Positions 60,622 through 64,000 of a stretch of DNA of 64,000 nucleotides are shown here, piece after piece; the stretch's first letter is position 1, and each line of letters begins with the position of its first letter. The position numbers and the translations under genes were made by a program. The DNA is from a virus. The DNA lies in the IMG/VR virus record IMGVR_UViG_3300050343_000190, positions 1 through 64,000 of that record, one strand, 5' to 3'. Below the pieces are notes generated by a model. The model was not told the origin of the DNA. It made no database searches and was given only the letters and a program-made list of their open reading frames with translations.

Positions 60622-60916
60622 AAAAACTCTTTCTCTCCTCAAGAACTTCGGTAGCATCAATCAATCTATTCTTTTCAAAGAAGGAAACAAACTTCGCACT
60701 ATTAGCGTGATGAAGAATATTCTTGCAGAGGCAGAGATTGCAGAAGACATCCCTCAGGATTTTGGTATCTATGACTTGAACCAATTCTTGAATGGACTTT
60801 CTCTTCACCAGAGTCCAGAACTAGATTTTGAAAACCACGGATACGTTGTTATCCGTGAGGGTAAGATGCGTTATAATGAAACATATTCTTTTTACTTTGA
60901 AAGGTTGTCCTTTTGA
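60608..60916 (+). CDS. gp45: Sliding clamp gp45, truncated to its N-terminal third
   Basis: The sequence 'MKLSEKTLSLLKNFGSINQS' and 'AEAEIAEDIPQDFGIYDLNQ' followed by 'FLNGLSLHQSPELDF' matches the first domain of T4 gp45 ('MKLSKDTTALLKNFATINSG', 'VAIYDLNGFLGILSLV'). Homology ends after 'YVVIREGKMR' (about residue 87). The next residues are out-of-frame speD sequence, and the stop at 60916 lies inside speD. T4 gp45 has 228 residues, so about 140 are missing and a ring-forming clamp could not be made from this copy. A simple frameshift does not explain it: no frame carries the rest. Confidence 0.85.
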   Translation: MKLSEKTLSLLKNFGSINQSILFKEGNKLRTISVMKNILAEAEIAEDIPQDFGIYDLNQFLNGLSLHQSPELDFENHGYVVIREGKMRYNETYSFYFERLSF

Positions 60917-61211
60917 TTTACTTGATGATAAAGAGTTCATACGAATGGTTTTGTTTAGAGCATCAAAAGAATGTAAGTCAACATTGCTTGATTTGACAGT
61001 ACATAAGTTTGATCCTCAAGGTGTGACTGGAATTGCTATGCTTGCTGAGAGTCATCTCAGTATCCATACTTGGCCAGAGAATGGTATGGCAGTTTGTGAT
61101 GTCTTTACTTGTGGGGATACCGCTATGCCTGAAAATGGTGTAGAATATATGAAAGAACAATTGAAGGCAACTGATATTGTGTCAAATGAATTTGTTCGTC
61201 CTTTGGAATGA
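60876..61211 (+). CDS. speD: S-adenosylmethionine decarboxylase proenzyme SpeD
   Basis: Pyruvoyl enzyme that decarboxylates S-adenosylmethionine for spermidine synthesis, a common auxiliary metabolic gene of cyanophages. The intact 111-residue frame starts at ATG 60876 ('MKHILFTLKGCPFDLLDDKE'). It contains 'TLLDLTVHKFDPQGVTGIAM' and 'LAESHLSIHTWPENGMAVCD' with the self-cleavage site Glu-Ser in 'AESHLS' and catalytic His and Cys in 'IHTWPE' and 'FTCGD', as in class 1B bacterial enzymes (about 115-130 residues). It overlaps the truncated gp45 and shares ATGA with gp44. Confidence 0.92.
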   Translation: MKHILFTLKGCPFDLLDDKEFIRMVLFRASKECKSTLLDLTVHKFDPQGVTGIAMLAESHLSIHTWPENGMAVCDVFTCGDTAMPENGVEYMKEQLKATDIVSNEFVRPLE

Positions 61212-62156
61212 CTATGCGTTGATGAATTTCTCTGGGTTGAAAAATATCGACCCAAAACTATTGATGAATGTATTTTACCACCAATATTAAGAAGACTTTT
61301 CAAGACTTCCTAGATAAGGGTGAGATACCAAATATGCTCCTTGCAGGTCCTGCTGGGTGTGGAAAGACTACGGTAGCAAAAGCACTCTGCAATGAACTAG
61401 GAGTAGATTTTTATGTCATCAACGGATCCGATGAAGGACGATTCCTTGATACCGTCAGAAATACTGCGAAGAATTTCGCTTCGACCGTCTCGCTTTCTTC
61501 AACTGCAAAACACAAAGTCATCATCATTGATGAGGCAGATAACACAACCAATGATGTACAACTCCTCCTACGGGCGTTTATTGAGGAGTTTAGTGGCAAC
61601 TGCAGATTCATCTTTACCTGCAACTTCAAAAACAAAATTCTCGAACCACTTCATTCCCGCACAACGGTCGTTGAATTTTCCATTAAGGGAAAAGAACGAC
61701 AGGGACTTGCAGCCTCATTCTTCAAACGTATCCAAGAAATCTTGGATACAGAAGGTGTTAAATATGATAACAAGGTCCTGGTAGAACTTATTAATAAGCA
61801 CTTTCCAGATTGGAGACGTGTTCTTAATGAGTGTCAAAGATATTCTTAAGTGGTACTATTGACTCAGGTATTCTTGCAACTTTTAGTGATGTAAAAGTAA
61901 ATGACTTGGTTAAAAACTTAAGGAAAAAGATTTTCCCGAAGTACGTAAATGGGTTGTCAATAACCTGGACAATGATACTTCTGTCCTACTGCGTCGTATT
62001 TACGATGCTTGTTATGATTCCTTGGTTCCGAATAGTATTCCTGCTGCTGTGCTTACTCTTGCTAAGTATCAGTATCAAATGGCATTTGTTGCGGATCAGG
62101 AAATAAATATGCTTGCATGTTTGACTGAAATTATGGTGGAGTGTGAATTCAAATGA
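61208..62156 (+). CDS. gp44: Clamp loader large subunit gp44 (frameshifted)
   Basis: AAA+ ATPase that, with gp62, loads the gp45 clamp. After ATG 61208 a one-base insertion near 61220 is followed by 'DEFLWVEKYRPKTIDECILP'. Motifs are Walker A 'LLAGPAGCGKTTVAKALCNE' (about 61345), Walker B 'HKVIIIDEADNTTNDVQ' (about 61535), sensor 1 'CRFIFTCNFKNKILEPLHSR' with the Arg finger, and the C-terminal collar 'TSVLLRRIYDACYDSLVPNS', which is joined across breaks near 61848, 61940 and 61965. Corrected length is about 315 residues (T4: 319). Confidence 0.92.
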
Positions 62157-62356
62157 TGGTAGTATTCCCAAATCAAAATCAAACTGTAGGATTTGCTCCC
62201 TGGGCTTTGGTACCAGATAAATCTAATCCAGAGCTCAATGTAAATCGTCAGCATATTGTGTATATTACAGATGTTGATCCTGGAGTAAAAGGAAAGTACA
62301 ATGAAATCTATGGAAGCAAACTGGTCACTCCAGAAGAAAAGAAACTCATTATCTGA
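62153..62356 (+). CDS. Small unknown protein after gp44
   Basis: A 67-residue protein, 'MMVVFPNQNQTVGFAPWALV' then 'NVNRQHIVYITDVDPGVKGK', starting on the ATGA overlap with gp44. No domain recognised. In T4 the next gene would be gp62; this is too short and unlike it. Confidence 0.55.
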   Translation: MMVVFPNQNQTVGFAPWALVPDKSNPELNVNRQHIVYITDVDPGVKGKYNEIYGSKLVTPEEKKLII

Positions 62357-62357
62357 T

Positions 62358-62543
62358 ATGTCTAAAAAAGAAAAGAAAGAAAAGAAAAAACTAAAGCATC
62401 AGGTCAAATCAAGGTTCTACTATATTTTCTGGGGAACTGCTACTGCTGCAGTAGTTCTTGGACAAGTTTATGTTGGAACTGGATATAGAGAAATGGTAAG
62501 AGGAATTAATGCACTTACTTATGCTTTAGCAAGGTCAGTATAA
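62358..62543 (+). CDS. Small single-pass membrane protein
   Basis: A 61-residue protein from ATG 62358, with a Lys-rich N-terminus ('MSKKEKKEKKKLKHQVKSR') followed by one hydrophobic helix 'YYIFWGTATAAVVLGQVYVG' and a short tail. The positive-inside rule suggests a cytoplasmic N-terminus. Similar small membrane proteins occur near the clamp-loader genes of cyanophages as I recall. Its stop overlaps the next ATG. Confidence 0.6.
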   Translation: MSKKEKKEKKKLKHQVKSRFYYIFWGTATAAVVLGQVYVGTGYREMVRGINALTYALARSV

Positions 62544-62761
62544 TGAGTTTATTCTCTAAACCTACCGAAGAAAATTTAACTAATCCTGTAGTAAAAACTA
62601 CTTCCGAAAACGTAAAGGAATCGCATGAAGCATTGTTTTATGCTACAATGAATTTACCAGAAGCGGCTGCTCACTGTGGTATGACTCAGAAGGAAATGAA
62701 AATGACTTTCTGGGAGTACTTAAAATATAATGAACCAAACTATGAATGTGACGAACGATGA
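62543..62761 (+). CDS. Small unknown protein
   Basis: A 72-residue protein ('MSLFSKPTEENLTNPVVKTT'). Its C-terminal half 'PEAAAHCGMTQKEMKMTFWE' followed by 'YLKYNEPNYE' looks like a short helix-turn-helix. The start shares the A of the preceding stop and its end overlaps the next gene. gp62 (187 residues in T4) would be expected near here but this does not resemble it. Confidence 0.55.
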   Translation: MSLFSKPTEENLTNPVVKTTSENVKESHEALFYATMNLPEAAAHCGMTQKEMKMTFWEYLKYNEPNYECDER

Positions 62762-63512
62762 TGCTGTATGGGCAGCAAATGAGTTTATAAACTACTTCTC
62801 CAATATGGGGAATATTGAAGATTATCTCAGGTTCGTAAAGAAAGAAGTAATCAATTCATCAAGTTCTATTTTTTCATTACATGATGACTTCTTCAATGAA
62901 GACATTCATCCTGAAGAGATGGAATTTGATATCAAATTTGTGGGGGAAAGATTTCAACAATCTATTCCTCAAGATCATTATGGAAATTTGCTGAGAGCAG
63001 TTTCTTCTCATAACAATGAAAGTAATATACCTGGAAGAGAACTACGTTGGGTAGTTTTTGAAAAGAGGACACAAACTGTTCTTGGATTTATTAGGTTTGG
63101 TTCTCCTACTATTAATTCTAGACCAAGAAATATATGGTTGGGAAAGGCACCTGATCTGAGGATCTTTAATCGTCATGCTGCGATGGGATTTGTGATCGTT
63201 CCTTCTCAACCATTTGGATATAACTACCTTGGAGGGAAACTCCTTGCGCTCTTGTGCTGCTCTCACTTCGCCCGTGAGACGCTTAATGAGGTCTTTGAGA
63301 AGGACATTGCTCTCTTTGAAACAACGTCTCTCTACGGGTCTACTACAGATGCCTCACAGTACGATGGACTCAAACCGTTCATGCGATTCAGGGGTTTGAC
63401 TGAAAGTAAGTTCTTACCTCTTCTTCATGATGAGGTATTTCATCGTCTTCACGATCGTTTTACTATCCTCAATAATAATACTCCCTTGACTGATAGTAAG
63501 GGCTTCTTCTAA
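62730..63512 (+). CDS. Conserved marine phage protein, distantly DUF4338-like
   Basis: An intact frame of 260 residues; the start may be the later in-frame ATG at 62742 (MNVTNDDAVW). The central part 'QTVLGFIRFGSPTINSRPRN', 'IWLGKAPDLRIFNRHAAMGF', 'VIVPSQPFGYNYLGGKLLAL' and 'ALFETTSLYGSTTDASQYDG' is highly patterned. It recalls the layout of DUF4338, the domain of Druantia DruA and related proteins (a 'G-x-x-x-F-G-S-P' strand, a 'W-x-G' motif, then a 'P-x-x-x-x-N' helix and a late 'E-T' strand). I consider that link possible, not shown. Similar proteins occur near replication genes in cyanophages as I recall. It overlaps the preceding gene by 20-32 bases. Confidence 0.65.
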   Translation: MNQTMNVTNDDAVWAANEFINYFSNMGNIEDYLRFVKKEVINSSSSIFSLHDDFFNEDIHPEEMEFDIKFVGERFQQSIPQDHYGNLLRAVSSHNNESNIPGRELRWVVFEKRTQTVLGFIRFGSPTINSRPRNIWLGKAPDLRIFNRHAAMGFVIVPSQPFGYNYLGGKLLALLCCSHFARETLNEVFEKDIALFETTSLYGSTTDASQYDGLKPFMRFRGLTESKFLPLLHDEVFHRLHDRFTILNNNTPLTDSKGFF

Positions 63513-63534
63513 GAAACTAAAACGTCAGACGAAG

Positions 63535-63858
63535 ATGATTTCTATTATTCGCAATTCACTTGAGGATACTGAAAAACTGAATGAGTTTAATTCTGTGATT
63601 AATATTGCTTTTAATCTAACTCAAAAGAAGAGATTTTATATTTCTAATTATGGATATGAAAATGTGCGTGAAGTTATTTGTGGTGAACAAGAAACTCTAG
63701 TTCGCGGTCCTAACTGGGAAAAGTTTCACCTTGAGAATATTATTTCTTGGTGGAAGAAGAAATCAACCAAGAGATATGAAAAACTAAAAAGGGAAGGAAG
63801 GTTCAGAACAAAAGTTGAACTATGGACAGATGATGACGACATTCAGATTATCCGATGA
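63535..63858 (+). CDS. Unknown small protein
   Basis: A 107-residue protein, 'MISIIRNSLEDTEKLNEFNS', 'KKRFYISNYGYENVREVICG' and a basic helical 'WWKKKSTKRYEKLKREGRFR' followed by an acidic tail. No domain recognised. It overlaps the next gene by four bases. Confidence 0.55.
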   Translation: MISIIRNSLEDTEKLNEFNSVINIAFNLTQKKRFYISNYGYENVREVICGEQETLVRGPNWEKFHLENIISWWKKKSTKRYEKLKREGRFRTKVELWTDDDDIQIIR

Positions 63859-63998
63859 CTTGTGAAGTAACTTTGTTCAAGGCTGGAAAAGTCTTTAAAG
63901 AAACTGTGATAGCACGGGACTATCAAGATGCTAAGGAAGTTGCCTTAGCAAGAAATCCTGGAGCAACAATTGTTAGTGTAACTGCTGTATTTAAATAA
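63855..63998 (+). CDS. Very small conserved cyanophage-type protein (47 residues)
   Basis: 'MTCEVTLFKAGKVFKETVIA' followed by 'RDYQDAKEVALARNPGATIV' and 'SVTAVFK'. The 'Y-x-x-A-K-x-V-A-L-A-R-N-P' plus 'IVSV' pattern occurs in short proteins of marine T4-like phages as I remember them. It begins on the ATGA overlap with the gene before. A further ATG at 63998 overlaps its stop and probably starts the next gene beyond the window edge. Confidence 0.6.
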   Translation: MTCEVTLFKAGKVFKETVIARDYQDAKEVALARNPGATIVSVTAVFK

Positions 63999-64000
63999 TG

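Noticed and set aside
62153-62761. gp62 clamp-loader small subunit between gp44 and the 62730 gene
   Set aside because: The three frames here are 61-72 residues, one has a membrane helix, and none resembles the 187-residue gp62.
1-64000. tRNA genes, integrase, transposase, attachment sites, reverse transcriptase/diversity-generating cassette, photosynthesis genes (psbA, hli)
   Set aside because: I looked for their motifs and found none that I could support in this window; absence outside the window is not implied.

Overview
The window is a contiguous piece of a marine T4-like myovirus genome, almost certainly a cyanophage (a relative of the Synechococcus/Prochlorococcus T4-like phages). Every supported gene reads on the + strand. 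The evidence is the T4 virion gene order 7-8-(9/10 position)-13-14-15-16-17-18-19-20-21-22-23, followed by uvsY, uvsW, 55, 47, 46, 45 and 44, with cyanophage-typical extras interleaved: cobS, speD, a DUF3110-like protein and several small conserved marine-phage proteins. The DNA is AT-rich. Octamers matching the T4-type late promoter (TATAAATA and close variants) stand in front of most virion genes, which fits the gene 55 sigma factor encoded here.

Layout. 1-15 kb: baseplate. It holds the end of a very large gp7-like wedge initiator, gp8, a giant DUF4815-type structural protein with remarkable arginine-rich insertions and a C-terminal S74 chaperone domain, and a second large protein that looks like the separated C-terminal half of the usual DUF4815 polypeptide. 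15-19 kb: neck, tail terminator and small terminase (gp13, gp14, gp15, gp16). 19-38.5 kb: a roughly 19-kb block of fibre, adhesin and accessory genes inserted between gp16 and gp17. It includes a glycine-rich adhesin-like protein with a probable chaperone, a fibre with seven exact peptide repeats, a subtilisin-like protease, a 1692-residue fibre and an S74-terminated fibre. 38.5-50 kb: gp17 terminase, gp18 sheath, gp19 tube, gp20 portal, prohead genes and the gp23 major capsid protein, closed by a strong terminator. 50-57 kb: a virion protein, then recombination and late-transcription genes (uvsY, uvsW, 55, 47, DUF3110-like, 46) and a sulfotransferase-like fragment. 57-64 kb: an HExxH/VWA protein and a CobS-like AAA+ ATPase, a DUF3310-like protein, a truncated sliding clamp abutting speD, clamp-loader gp44 and small unknown genes.

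The genes fit one programme. gp55, helped by the clamp and loader, directs late transcription from TATAAATA-like promoters of the virion genes. gp46/47, UvsY and UvsW carry out recombination-dependent replication. gp16/17 package DNA through gp20 into gp23 heads scaffolded by gp22 and matured by the gp21 protease. The fibre block sets host attachment.

Quality caveat. Conserved essential genes (7, 13, 17, 18, 19, 20, 21, 22, 23, uvsY, uvsW, 55, 47, 46, 44, cobS) are interrupted by single-base frameshifts, several visibly in homopolymers. These look like uncorrected long-read indels rather than biology, so such genes are given as one feature from inferred start to inferred stop. A few apparent multi-codon deletions (gp45, the VWA protein, the sulfotransferase) cannot be explained by single indels and are reported separately.
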